A stretch of DNA of 57,740 nt, taken from the NCBI GenBank assembly GCA_034112085.1, contig JAWUWD010000069.1, positions 1-57,740 of the forward strand, read 5' to 3'. Positions 36,334-44,684 of the stretch are shown one piece after another. Numbering within the stretch: the first letter of the stretch is position 1; the number at the start of each line of letters is the position of its first letter. The position numbers and the translations under genes are program-made. This DNA is from JAWUWD01 sp034112085. GTDB lineage: Bacteria > Bacteroidota > Bacteroidia > Cytophagales > Cyclobacteriaceae. The notes under the pieces are model-generated. The model was given only the letters and a program-made list of their open reading frames with translations. It did not search any database and was not told where the DNA came from.

Positions 36334-36552
36334 TTACGCTCTTTTAGCGTAATTGAGAATATTATTGATAGCTTGTTGAGAAGGTGTTTTCATGTTGTTC
36401 TCCAGCTGATTAATCACACTAGTGATCTCTTTATACACTTCTTGTAACTTAGCGTCACACAACAGTGCTTGTTTGATTTCAATCGTCTCAGCTTCAGAAG
36501 TTTCATGATATGCATACCTAATCACGTCATCTTGGGTAAATGTTTTTATCAT
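36334..36552 (-). CDS. Small protein overlapping an ECF sigma factor gene
   Basis: A 72-residue acidic, helical protein with no membrane segment. The 5' end overlaps the sigma factor gene by 26 nt, showing coupled translation. The N-terminal portion (FTQDDVIRYAYHETSEAETIEI) resembles the short helical start of putative zinc-finger-type anti-sigma proteins, but the HxxxCxxC residues are absent. A role as sigma-factor partner is inferred from the position only. A small inverted repeat (tacgct/agcgta) overlaps its last codons and may end the transcript. Confidence 0.7.
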   Translation of the reverse strand: MIKTFTQDDVIRYAYHETSEAETIEIKQALLCDAKLQEVYKEITSVINQLENNMKTPSQQAINNILNYAKRA

Positions 36553-37126
36553 ACGCTATTCTATATTGTTCCATTTTCTTTTTCAGATTGATCAGTGCGT
36601 ATCTCATTCTACCTAAGGCAGTATTGATACTTACTCCAGTCTCCTCTGCAATCTCTTGGAAGCTCAACTCCATGTAGTGTCTTTTGATCAACACTTCTCG
36701 CTGGGCCTCTGGCAATTCATCAATCATATCTCTCAAGTGCTGATGAGTTTCACTCTGAATTTTCTCATCCTCAAACGAACCTTCACTAAAAGATAAAGTA
36801 TTAAAGACTGAACTCCCATCCTCCATCACTATAGTTGGATACCTCTTTGCTTTACGAAAATGATCAATCGCCAAATTGTGCGCGATCCTTAGTATCCATG
36901 GTAAGAATTTTCCCTCTTCATTATAACGACCATTTTTAATAGTATTGATCGCTTTGATAAATGCTTCTTGAAATAAATCTTCAGCAATATATCTATCTTT
37001 TACAATGAGATGAATCGTAGTGTATATACGTGACTTATGTCTCTCCAACAATACGCCTATCGCCCCTTCGTTACCATGCTTGTAAAGTAAAACCAACTTA
37101 CTATCACTCAGCTTATAATTCTCCAT
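36527..37126 (-). CDS. ECF-type RNA polymerase sigma factor
   Basis: A 199-residue sigma-70 family protein of ECF layout. Region 2 carries DRYIAEDLFQEAFIKA and FLPWILRIAHNLAIDHFRKAKR (~45-95). Region 4 carries LPEAQREVLIKRHYMELSFQ and EIAEETGVSINTALGRMRYAL (~140-180). It would direct RNA polymerase to a small set of promoters. No membrane anti-sigma (FecR type) gene or TonB receptor is adjacent, so it is not the usual SusCD-type regulator; the only partner candidate is the overlapping 72-residue protein. Confidence 0.93.
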   Translation of the reverse strand: MENYKLSDSKLVLLYKHGNEGAIGVLLERHKSRIYTTIHLIVKDRYIAEDLFQEAFIKAINTIKNGRYNEEGKFLPWILRIAHNLAIDHFRKAKRYPTIVMEDGSSVFNTLSFSEGSFEDEKIQSETHQHLRDMIDELPEAQREVLIKRHYMELSFQEIAEETGVSINTALGRMRYALINLKKKMEQYRIAYDKNIYPR

Positions 37127-37402
37127 TAAGATTACTTTTTTGTTAACGTAAAGGTTTATATCATATTGTGTATTTAGAGATTAAGTTTGTGCTTTTTAGA
37201 ATTGTATAAGCATCAAATCTAAAGATATACCCATAACAAGCAAAGATTATTCCGAATAATTTTCTGCCAAAGAGCAAGTAACTATTGACTCGTATGCTAA
37301 ATGTGGCATTTCTCGAAATCTTATTTTGAGTTAGGCAATAACCCCGCAACTAACCCGTTATAGAAGAATTTCTATATTCAGAATTAGCATTTCTCAAAAA
37401 AA

Positions 37403-38674
37403 TTAATTGTCGGAAGTCAGATCTTCAGATAATATTTTCAGCAAAACTGGGAGCGTTAAAAATTTACTTGGTAAAGAAATTATCACAAAAGAAGGAATAC
37501 TATTAAGCATACCAATGAGCTTCCGTTTCAATTCTGCCCGATCTGCATCTTCCAAGCCTTCATGATTTAATTTTTCTAGTAGATCATGAAGTTCTTTATT
37601 ATCTCTTATCTGCTGGGCTATTCTATTATGATTTTTATTGGCAATCTTCGACATTCTACCAATAAACTGTTCACTCACAGCATTGTAATCTTTCTTACTC
37701 TGCAATGCATCAAGTTCTTCCCAATGTTGTAAGACGAATCCCTCTATAGCAACCATACTATTGTCAAAATCATCTTCTGATAAGTTGATTTTATCTCTGA
37801 ATTGCTCAAGAAATGTCATCTCAATATCTTCAACTCGTTTATCAGACCAGACTGTGAGAATTGCTAATTCGAAAAAATATTTTTTCAAAATCCAAGAATT
37901 GGCAGACGAAAGGATGATCTCATCCAAATCAACTCCATTTTCTAAAAAGGCGTAAGCCTCGTTTATTTTACCTTGATCTAGTCCTGATGATTTAATAAAG
38001 TATTCGAAGAGTTTTCTCTCCTCCTTCTCTACGATGCCATTGGCATGGGCAGCAGCCGCTAAGACTTTAACTACACAAAAACGAAGCTCATCTTTTTCCT
38101 GTTTGAAAAATTCGGTGACCGTGGTTTCTGAATTTGTGTGAATCCATTGTCCAAAGAAGAAGATATCCAGAAACAGTAAACTATTGTGAAAGAAGTTACT
38201 CCAGAAATCATTTTCAGTAGAGATATTTTGATTAATTCGTTTCTCTAGTATCTTCTCAGCTATCTCTAAAGGAGACTTCTTTTTTCCGAAAAACGTTCTT
38301 GTAGATGTGGATAGTTCTGGATATATATTATTATAAAACTTTCCTATCCCCGATGTGGTTTCGAGGATCATTTCAGAAAAATCCTCAGCATTTTTAATTT
38401 CTTCTGTCTGAAAAAGCAGTGCACTATTAATAAAACTCTCAGCAAGTAGCACTTTCAATTTGTCCTTCTCTCCCCAAGATCCAGCTTCTGAAGATTTCTC
38501 TTCATCCGTAGTGATAGGCTGGCCATACATCAACCCTGTAGGCTGGACTACACTATACAGAGATTCATCAGGATGTCTACCTTTTTTTATGCCGGAGCTA
38601 TCATTCCCATTGACATATTCCTCCCTTCTGAAATCTAGATATTCCTTGAGCCAACCTTTTTGACCTGGGTTCAT
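37403..38674 (-). CDS. TerB-like / LETM1-related protein of unknown function
   Basis: A 423-residue, mostly helical protein without signal peptide. The middle (~215-330) has a TerB-type helical pattern (AAAAHANGIVEKEERKLFEY and AILTVWSDKRVEDIEMTFLE). The final ~60 residues end in a hydrophobic stretch (IPSFVIISLPSKFLTLPVLL) similar to the membrane-proximal part of LETM1 proteins. Bacteroidota carry a family labelled LETM1-related biofilm-associated protein that this recalls; the link is from memory. Preceded by 114 nt and followed by 276 nt of non-coding DNA, so it is probably a single-gene unit. Confidence 0.72.
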   Translation of the reverse strand: MNPGQKGWLKEYLDFRREEYVNGNDSSGIKKGRHPDESLYSVVQPTGLMYGQPITTDEEKSSEAGSWGEKDKLKVLLAESFINSALLFQTEEIKNAEDFSEMILETTSGIGKFYNNIYPELSTSTRTFFGKKKSPLEIAEKILEKRINQNISTENDFWSNFFHNSLLFLDIFFFGQWIHTNSETTVTEFFKQEKDELRFCVVKVLAAAAHANGIVEKEERKLFEYFIKSSGLDQGKINEAYAFLENGVDLDEIILSSANSWILKKYFFELAILTVWSDKRVEDIEMTFLEQFRDKINLSEDDFDNSMVAIEGFVLQHWEELDALQSKKDYNAVSEQFIGRMSKIANKNHNRIAQQIRDNKELHDLLEKLNHEGLEDADRAELKRKLIGMLNSIPSFVIISLPSKFLTLPVLLKILSEDLTSDN

Positions 38675-38788
38675 AGTCGCTACAATCTTTTTATTAAAGA
38701 AAGAAGTTAGTGCTTTTTTTATTGATTTTGAAATATTATGGCTTGTATCTTACTTTGCACTGAGGGTAAACGTCAGATGCAGAATAGA

Positions 38789-39289
38789 TTACCACTTCTT
38801 ATGACTTATCTCATCAATAGATTTTTCTACCTTTTCTCTCATTGAGATTTTATATAAATCAAGGTTCTTTGCTACTTGTTTATCACTTGTTCCAATGATT
38901 TGAGCGGCAAGTATTCCTGCATTTTTTGCCCCATCAAGCGCTACTGTAGCAACTGGTACACCGCCTGGCATTTGTAATATTGAAAGTACTGAGTCCCACC
39001 CATCTATTGAGTTGCTTGACTTAACCGGAACACCAATAACTGGTAATGTTGTCAATGAAGCTACCATTCCTGGTAAGTGGGCTGCACCTCCAGCTCCTGC
39101 AATAATTACTTTTAACCCTTTGTTTCGTGCTTCCTCAGCATAGGTCACCATTCGGTGAGGTGTTCGGTGAGCAGAGACTATCGTCAGTTCAAATTCTACA
39201 CCTAGTTCTTTGAGTACCTCTGCAGCTTGAGACATGATATTAAGATCTGACTGACTACCCATTATGATTCCTACTACTGCTTGACTCAT
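38789..39289 (-). CDS. purE: 5-(carboxyamino)imidazole ribonucleotide mutase
   Basis: A 166-residue PurE with IIMGSQSDLNIMSQA at the N terminus, SAHRTPHRM (~40-48) including the catalytic histidine, and AGAGGAAHLPGMVAS. It converts N5-CAIR to CAIR in purine synthesis. Its start overlaps the purK stop by 4 nt (ATGA), so the two enzymes are translationally coupled. Confidence 0.97.
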   Translation of the reverse strand: MSQAVVGIIMGSQSDLNIMSQAAEVLKELGVEFELTIVSAHRTPHRMVTYAEEARNKGLKVIIAGAGGAAHLPGMVASLTTLPVIGVPVKSSNSIDGWDSVLSILQMPGGVPVATVALDGAKNAGILAAQIIGTSDKQVAKNLDLYKISMREKVEKSIDEISHKKW

Positions 39290-40428
39290 GCGATTACTTT
39301 TAAATTTTCTTTTACTTGTTGTGCCTTTTCTTTTAACACACCCATATCCTTATCAACGATAGTTACATGGCCCATCTTTCGGAATGGCTTGGTTTGTTTC
39401 TTTCCATATAAGTGAATATGTACTCCGCTCATTGCGAGTACATCATCCATCCCTTCATATACAGCATCTCCAGCATATTGGTCTTCTCCTAGTATATTGA
39501 TCATTGCTGAAGGCATGGTCATCGATGTATCTCCCAACTTCCAGTTGAGTATTGCTCTCAAGTGTTGTTCAAATTGTGAGGTGATATTACCTTCGATAGT
39601 TTGATGGCCACTATTGTGTGTTCTTGGTGCTACTTCATTAACTAGGACATCTCCTTGCTTCGTGACGAACATTTCGACAGCCAGTAATCCTATCATATCC
39701 AGCTTGTTGATAATATCTCTGGCTATACTATCAGCTTTTTGTTTTATCTCTTCAGCGATTGATGCTGGTGCAAATAGATATTCTACCAAATTATGCTCAG
39801 GATGAAAGACTAATTCAACCACTGGATAAGTCACTACATCCCCGTCAGAATTCCGGGCCACGATGACTGAAATCTCTCGATCAAAATCAATGAGCTTCTC
39901 TAATAGCCCTGGCGCATCAAAAGCCTTGTCCAAATCCGATTCTTCACGAAGCATTTGAACACCTCGACCGTCATATCCTTCAGTACCAAGTTTGTTTACT
40001 GCCGGTAAAAAGTCTGCATAACCTAAAACATCTTTCTTGCTCTCGGTGAGTACAAAATCAGCAGTGGGTATATTATTATCCTTATAGAATTGCTTCTGAA
40101 TACGCTTATCTTGAATAAGCTCGATTACTTCAGGTTGTGGATAAACTTTCTTTCCCTCAGACACTAGTTTCTTTAATGCCTTTGTGTTTACATTCTCAAT
40201 TTCAATGGTGATCACATCACATTTTTGACCAAAGTCATATACCGTTTGGTAATCCTTCAAATCTCCAACAGTAAATTCCTTCACCATGTTCTTGCAAGGA
40301 GCAATGGGGTCTGGATCAATAATGTGTACATCCAAATTGAAGTCAATAGCAGATTGGAGTAGCATACGCCCCAACTGTCCTCCACCAAGGACGCCAAGTG
40401 TCAATTGTTGATCAAAATTATTTGCCAT
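39286..40428 (-). CDS. purK: 5-(carboxyamino)imidazole ribonucleotide synthase
   Basis: A 380-residue ATP-grasp enzyme. It has LGVLGGGQLGRML at the N terminus, DKRIQKQFYKDNNIPTADF, NKLGTEGYDGRGVQ and the metal-binding VNEVAPRTHNSGH. It makes N5-CAIR from AIR, bicarbonate and ATP. An upstream in-frame ATG at 40452 exists, but MANNFDQQ at 40428 fits better, and a candidate -7 element lies at 40450-40457. Coupled to purE by a 4-nt overlap. Confidence 0.96.
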   Translation of the reverse strand: MANNFDQQLTLGVLGGGQLGRMLLQSAIDFNLDVHIIDPDPIAPCKNMVKEFTVGDLKDYQTVYDFGQKCDVITIEIENVNTKALKKLVSEGKKVYPQPEVIELIQDKRIQKQFYKDNNIPTADFVLTESKKDVLGYADFLPAVNKLGTEGYDGRGVQMLREESDLDKAFDAPGLLEKLIDFDREISVIVARNSDGDVVTYPVVELVFHPEHNLVEYLFAPASIAEEIKQKADSIARDIINKLDMIGLLAVEMFVTKQGDVLVNEVAPRTHNSGHQTIEGNITSQFEQHLRAILNWKLGDTSMTMPSAMINILGEDQYAGDAVYEGMDDVLAMSGVHIHLYGKKQTKPFRKMGHVTIVDKDMGVLKEKAQQVKENLKVIA

Positions 40429-40449
40429 ATCTTCTGTAAAATCTGTGCG

Positions 40450-40457
40450 CAAAGATA
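40450..40457 (-). promoter_or_regulatory. Candidate -7 element (TATCTTTG) of purKE
   Basis: On the minus strand TATCTTTG fits TAnnTTTG and lies about 22 nt before the purK ATG at 40428. It therefore favours that start over the one at 40452. No good -33 TTTG is seen. Confidence 0.35.
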
Positions 40458-40481
40458 TATAAAGGGATTTTACTAGTGATG

Positions 40482-42434
40482 TTATTCTCTAATATTTTGA
40501 AGCGATACACTTTCAATTACATCTCCAATGCCTAACTGATGAACTACCTCCATGCCTTTAGTTACTCTTGCGAATATACTGTACCTACCATCTAAATGAG
40601 GATTAGGTGAATGGGTGATGAACCACTGAGTTCCTTCGGTGTCTTTACCAGCTGAAGCCATACCAATATACCCTTCTTTGTAATGCTGCGGCCCTAATTC
40701 AGACCTAATAGAGTAATCCTCTCCTCCCCAACCATCACCGCGATTACACCCGCCTTGTGCCACAAAATTAGGGGCAATACGATGGAAATTTTTGCCGTCA
40801 TAATATTTAATATTAGCAAGGGTAATGAAATTGGCTACAGATCCTGGGGATTCGTTGACCATCATCTCTATGTCAATAACCCCTTTGGAAGTGATTATCT
40901 TCATTTTCTGATGACTATCTATCGTGCTGATCAATTGCCAATCTATTGGATGATTATATTCATTGATAACTGCGGAAGGAGATTCATTTCCTTCAAAATA
41001 ATCAATAGCTACTTGTAAACTCTTCATCCCTTCAATGTCTTTGGGTAGTGAAAGTTTGCCTTTAGCCTCATATAAGAATTGGATACTATCGTAATAATCC
41101 TTGTAAGCAAAGTCAGGATTAATGAGAATATTGGAAGCAGTGCCAATCATTGCTAGATCTCCAGTTAGGCAAGCTTCTTTGAGCATGTCAGCGAAAGCTT
41201 GAGTCAATTCATTAGGAAAATTATCCTTAGCCCTCATGGTAGCCAGTGCGCCAATTCCTGCGGTGCTGATTACTTTGTCCTTGATGTCGAAAGTCTCGGT
41301 AACTACTCGAGCATAAGTTAATGGGCTGTGGCCTAGTGCTGATAATAGTCCAGCCTTTTCATAACTGTTGTTAGTCGTATCGTAGGCTTCATTTATTTTA
41401 TCAATTAGCGAGGTGTTCATATTATCAACAGCTAACATCCCTCCTAATAGGATCGCTCGAACCCGCCAGTTTAACCCTTTCAAAGGTATTCCTTTTATTC
41501 CGTTTCTATTATTATCTACAGACATCAAAGGCGCAAGTGCTTGTGCGGCAGTCACTGCTACTTGATTATTTTCATCCAAAAGACTATTCATAAGTATTGG
41601 TTTCACTTTGGCACTATCCATAGATTTCAATGCCCTAATTGCATTGATCCTTACCCGGTAGTCTTCGTCCATGATGATTTTAGTGCTCAATTCCTCAAAG
41701 ACTTGACCTTCATCTCCATGACGTAATGCGGAAGCACTAGCCATTCTTACAAATGCTGATTTGTCATATAAAGCAGATCCTTTTATTAATTGAAGATGAT
41801 TTGAAATGTTGAGATCTCTTCCTCTGGCTAATAAATGCGCTGCTCCAAGTCTAGTTTGGAATGAATATTCTGGCCTTAAATATTCTACTGCCAGTGCCAC
41901 ACCTTGAGCGGAAACAACGCCACGAATTGCCGCGCGATAAAGGCCCCAAGACAGCCCTTCCATCTCTAATGAATCTTTCGGGGTGAAAGACGTCAATTGC
42001 GAGTAATTATCCTGCGTAATGCATTTCCCAAGAGCGGCTAATACTTCTTTGCGAACAGCCATAGTATCTTCAATATGAAGGCTATATAGTAAGCTATTCT
42101 GAGCACTGTCCGTGGCGATTTGGCCAAGTGCATAGATGGCCGCGATACGTACGTCAGTGTTGCTATCTTTCAAAAGTCTGTTGAGGTAAACCACTGACTC
42201 ACTGTCTTGTACTGATGCAAATGCCAAAGCAGCAGCTTCTCTGTGTTTTGGATTTTCGTGACCGAAAAACACTAATAAACTATCAGTATTCCTTCTGTCT
42301 TGAAACTCGGCTATTTGTTGAACTACCTTATCAGAAAAAATATTTTTAGCGGAAATCTTATTGTAGTCGCTAGTCTTATTATTGCAAGCTATCGCCAGCA
42401 CCAATACACCGAGTAGTGGTAGAATATTTTTCAT
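40482..42434 (-). CDS. Lipoprotein with HEAT repeats and C-terminal cyclophilin domain
   Basis: A 650-residue lipoprotein: signal with lipobox ending AIAC (Cys ~17). About 400 residues of HEAT-type helical repeats follow (for example VRIAAIYALGQIATDS, VRINAIRALKSMDS, VAVTAAQALAPL). A cyclophilin-type peptidyl-prolyl isomerase domain is at ~505-650 with KNFHRIAPNFVAQGG (catalytic arginine), GTQWFITHSPNPHLDGRYS and FARVTKGMEVV. The start at 42434 (MKNILPLLG) is chosen because it opens a proper signal sequence. It presumably folds or holds outer-membrane or periplasmic clients. It is 13 nt downstream of the small TerB-like gene. Confidence 0.9.
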   Translation of the reverse strand: MKNILPLLGVLVLAIACNNKTSDYNKISAKNIFSDKVVQQIAEFQDRRNTDSLLVFFGHENPKHREAAALAFASVQDSESVVYLNRLLKDSNTDVRIAAIYALGQIATDSAQNSLLYSLHIEDTMAVRKEVLAALGKCITQDNYSQLTSFTPKDSLEMEGLSWGLYRAAIRGVVSAQGVALAVEYLRPEYSFQTRLGAAHLLARGRDLNISNHLQLIKGSALYDKSAFVRMASASALRHGDEGQVFEELSTKIIMDEDYRVRINAIRALKSMDSAKVKPILMNSLLDENNQVAVTAAQALAPLMSVDNNRNGIKGIPLKGLNWRVRAILLGGMLAVDNMNTSLIDKINEAYDTTNNSYEKAGLLSALGHSPLTYARVVTETFDIKDKVISTAGIGALATMRAKDNFPNELTQAFADMLKEACLTGDLAMIGTASNILINPDFAYKDYYDSIQFLYEAKGKLSLPKDIEGMKSLQVAIDYFEGNESPSAVINEYNHPIDWQLISTIDSHQKMKIITSKGVIDIEMMVNESPGSVANFITLANIKYYDGKNFHRIAPNFVAQGGCNRGDGWGGEDYSIRSELGPQHYKEGYIGMASAGKDTEGTQWFITHSPNPHLDGRYSIFARVTKGMEVVHQLGIGDVIESVSLQNIRE

Positions 42435-42447
42435 AAGGCATGCTAGT

Positions 42448-42834
42448 TTATAATAGATGCGGAAAATTTTCTGTTGCAGCAACTACATCATCAAAATCGA
42501 CATTCGCTCTCTTTACTGAATACAAAAGGAATCTTACTTCCTTCACGTGAACATTGCCGTCAACTTCTGAAATTCTATAAAGCCAGCAAAATGCTCTCAG
42601 ACGCTCCTCATCGCTGCAAGTAGATATATGATCCATTGCCTTTTGATAAATATCTTTTTCTCTCATCTCCTTGACGTCTGCTTTGTAGCCAGAAAACACA
42701 TCATCGGAAATTCCTTCTTTTTCTTTGATGGTCTGCATCGCCTTCAACTCATTTTCATCAATAACACCATCTGCACTAATTACAAGATGAGCGAGGTAGA
42801 GCAATCCATTGTGGTAATTTTCAGAAAACAACAT
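42448..42834 (-). CDS. Small TerB-like protein
   Basis: A 128-residue helical protein with two TerB-type halves: YLAHLVISADGVIDENELKA (~13-32) and FCWLYRISEVDGNVHVKEVR (~82-101), each with the acidic ADG/VDG loop of the family. No signal peptide. Located between the MutS-like ATPase and the HEAT-cyclophilin lipoprotein, all on the minus strand with short spacers (65 and 13 nt). Function unknown. Confidence 0.78.
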   Translation of the reverse strand: MLFSENYHNGLLYLAHLVISADGVIDENELKAMQTIKEKEGISDDVFSGYKADVKEMREKDIYQKAMDHISTCSDEERLRAFCWLYRISEVDGNVHVKEVRFLLYSVKRANVDFDDVVAATENFPHLL

Positions 42835-42899
42835 AGTTGGAAATTGTTTTTAGTTATAAAGCATTCTAATATAGGTAATCATTAAAATAAATAATAACA

Positions 42900-44684
42900 T
42901 TATTCCATTTCAATTCCAATACTTCTCATCAGTGCGGTCGCATTGAAGCTCTGACAGATCCCTGTGGATATTTTGTAATCAAAAGAAATCTCATTCCCAT
43001 TGACTTCACTACTGAAGTGATAGTTGGTACAGTAATCCATTTTTTCAGCTTCCTTACCTAGCTCAATATCGTGTGTGGATACAAATCCAAATGATTTGGA
43101 GTTATGCAATTGCTTGACAATAGCCAACCCTCCCTTGTGTCGATCATGAGAATTGGTGCCCTTCAATATTTCATCGAGCATGTACATCACGGGGATATCA
43201 CTGTCCTTCACTGCATGCAAGAGTTGCTTGATTCGTTTGAGTTCAGCATAAAATGAAGAAATATGTTCTTCTAGGTTATCCTGTGTTCTCATGCTTGTGA
43301 ATAGCAGTATTCTTGACAGTTTCATTGATTGAGCCGAAACAGGAGCGCCTGCTAATCCCAATATAATGTTGACACCTATCGTTCTTAAAAATGTGCTCTT
43401 CCCAGACATGTTAGACCCAGTCACAATCATGACGCCTCCTTGTTGGGTTGCCTCAAAATCATTTCCGATACGTTCATGGGACTTGATAAGCGGGTGACTG
43501 ACGTCCACTGCCTTGAACGTATAATCTTTCTCGCTAATCGAGGGCATATTAAAGTCTGGATTGGCATGAGTGAACCGTCCAATACTTGAAAGTGCTTCAA
43601 ACTCACTAATGCGATCGAACCATAATTTGACATGATCCTTGTTGTCCAATTTCCATTTTTCCGCACGGGAAATAATATGGATATCTAGCAGCAGTAGGAA
43701 ATTGACCGCAGCATAAAGCATGTTAGCCCTGTTATTCAGAAAGTCCAATATCTTGGCCAATCGACCAATTCTATCAGATGCCAATTCACCCTTGTCAGAA
43801 AAACTATCTCTGATAGAGGTCAACAGTTCTGATGAATACTGTGTCTTTTCCACTTGCTTGACGAGCTGAGTAATGGCAGAAAGTGTCGAGACTCCTTCAT
43901 TAGTCTGCTCAGTTAACTTGAGAGAATACTGAAATACACGCCTCAGGAAAAACCCATTTACAATAAGTATAATAAGAGAAAAACTTAATGGTACACCGAA
44001 CCATCCTATCCCAACTAATAAACCAAAGGTAATGGTAGGAAGGACATAGCTCGCAATGACAATTGTTCGATTGGTTCTTACAATATTTGGCTCTTCTAAC
44101 CAATTCATTAGTGGGTTGATATTGACTTTATCGCTATCATAATGCATTCCGACAGCTTGCAAGTTTTGGCAGAATTCAGGAGTCTCTTTCAATTCTAAAA
44201 CAGCCTGTTGCCGTCCCTCAATTGTTGCTTTTTCAGCTGGATGAAGTAGCCAATTTGCCAACTTCTCTTTACCAGTGATGGTCGTACATCTATTGAGCAA
44301 TTGGAAAAGAGAATTTCTTCCAAAGACATCAATATCACTCGCGTAGTAATGATCCTTGGTGATGAACTCTGTCCCTTCCTCAAAAGATGATAAGTCGCCT
44401 TCGAGTCTTTTGATTTCATCTTCATTGATCTTTTTGAGATGTCGAACATGGTTTCGTGCATGTTTCACCCGATTGTGCCATTTGACCAGTATTACAAAAC
44501 TGATCAAAAACAGTATAATCACAATACCCAGAAGCTTAGCATTTGGTATGTCCGCTACATATACTGCCAGTATCAAGAAAATAATAAATGCAACTATTCT
44601 AATGGTAGAGATTTGATTGAATAGCTTAGAAAGTCGGCTATCCTCCTCTTGATACTTGTTGATGTTATCTTTGAAAAAATTCAT
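42900..44684 (-). CDS. Membrane-anchored MutS-like ATPase
   Basis: A 594-residue protein whose C-terminal ~220 residues are a MutS domain V ATPase. Walker A is TGSNMSGKST (K429), Walker B is VMYMLDEILKGTNSHDR (D504), followed by FVSTHDIELGKEAE. Unlike true MutS it lacks the mismatch-reading domain I and instead has two pairs of hydrophobic helices (~28-66 and ~208-250), so it should sit in the inner membrane. The middle has a MutS core-like helical lever region. The start overlaps the oligopeptidase stop by one base (TAATG). Role in DNA repair is doubtful. Confidence 0.88.
   Translation of the reverse strand: MNFFKDNINKYQEEDSRLSKLFNQISTIRIVAFIIFLILAVYVADIPNAKLLGIVIILFLISFVILVKWHNRVKHARNHVRHLKKINEDEIKRLEGDLSSFEEGTEFITKDHYYASDIDVFGRNSLFQLLNRCTTITGKEKLANWLLHPAEKATIEGRQQAVLELKETPEFCQNLQAVGMHYDSDKVNINPLMNWLEEPNIVRTNRTIVIASYVLPTITFGLLVGIGWFGVPLSFSLIILIVNGFFLRRVFQYSLKLTEQTNEGVSTLSAITQLVKQVEKTQYSSELLTSIRDSFSDKGELASDRIGRLAKILDFLNNRANMLYAAVNFLLLLDIHIISRAEKWKLDNKDHVKLWFDRISEFEALSSIGRFTHANPDFNMPSISEKDYTFKAVDVSHPLIKSHERIGNDFEATQQGGVMIVTGSNMSGKSTFLRTIGVNIILGLAGAPVSAQSMKLSRILLFTSMRTQDNLEEHISSFYAELKRIKQLLHAVKDSDIPVMYMLDEILKGTNSHDRHKGGLAIVKQLHNSKSFGFVSTHDIELGKEAEKMDYCTNYHFSSEVNGNEISFDYKISTGICQSFNATALMRSIGIEME

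Noticed and set aside
37161..37349. A 62-codon minus-strand frame between the sigma factor and the TerB/LETM1-like gene
   Set aside because: Composition is AT-driven, with no domain, no promoter-like element and no conserved spacing; probably chance.
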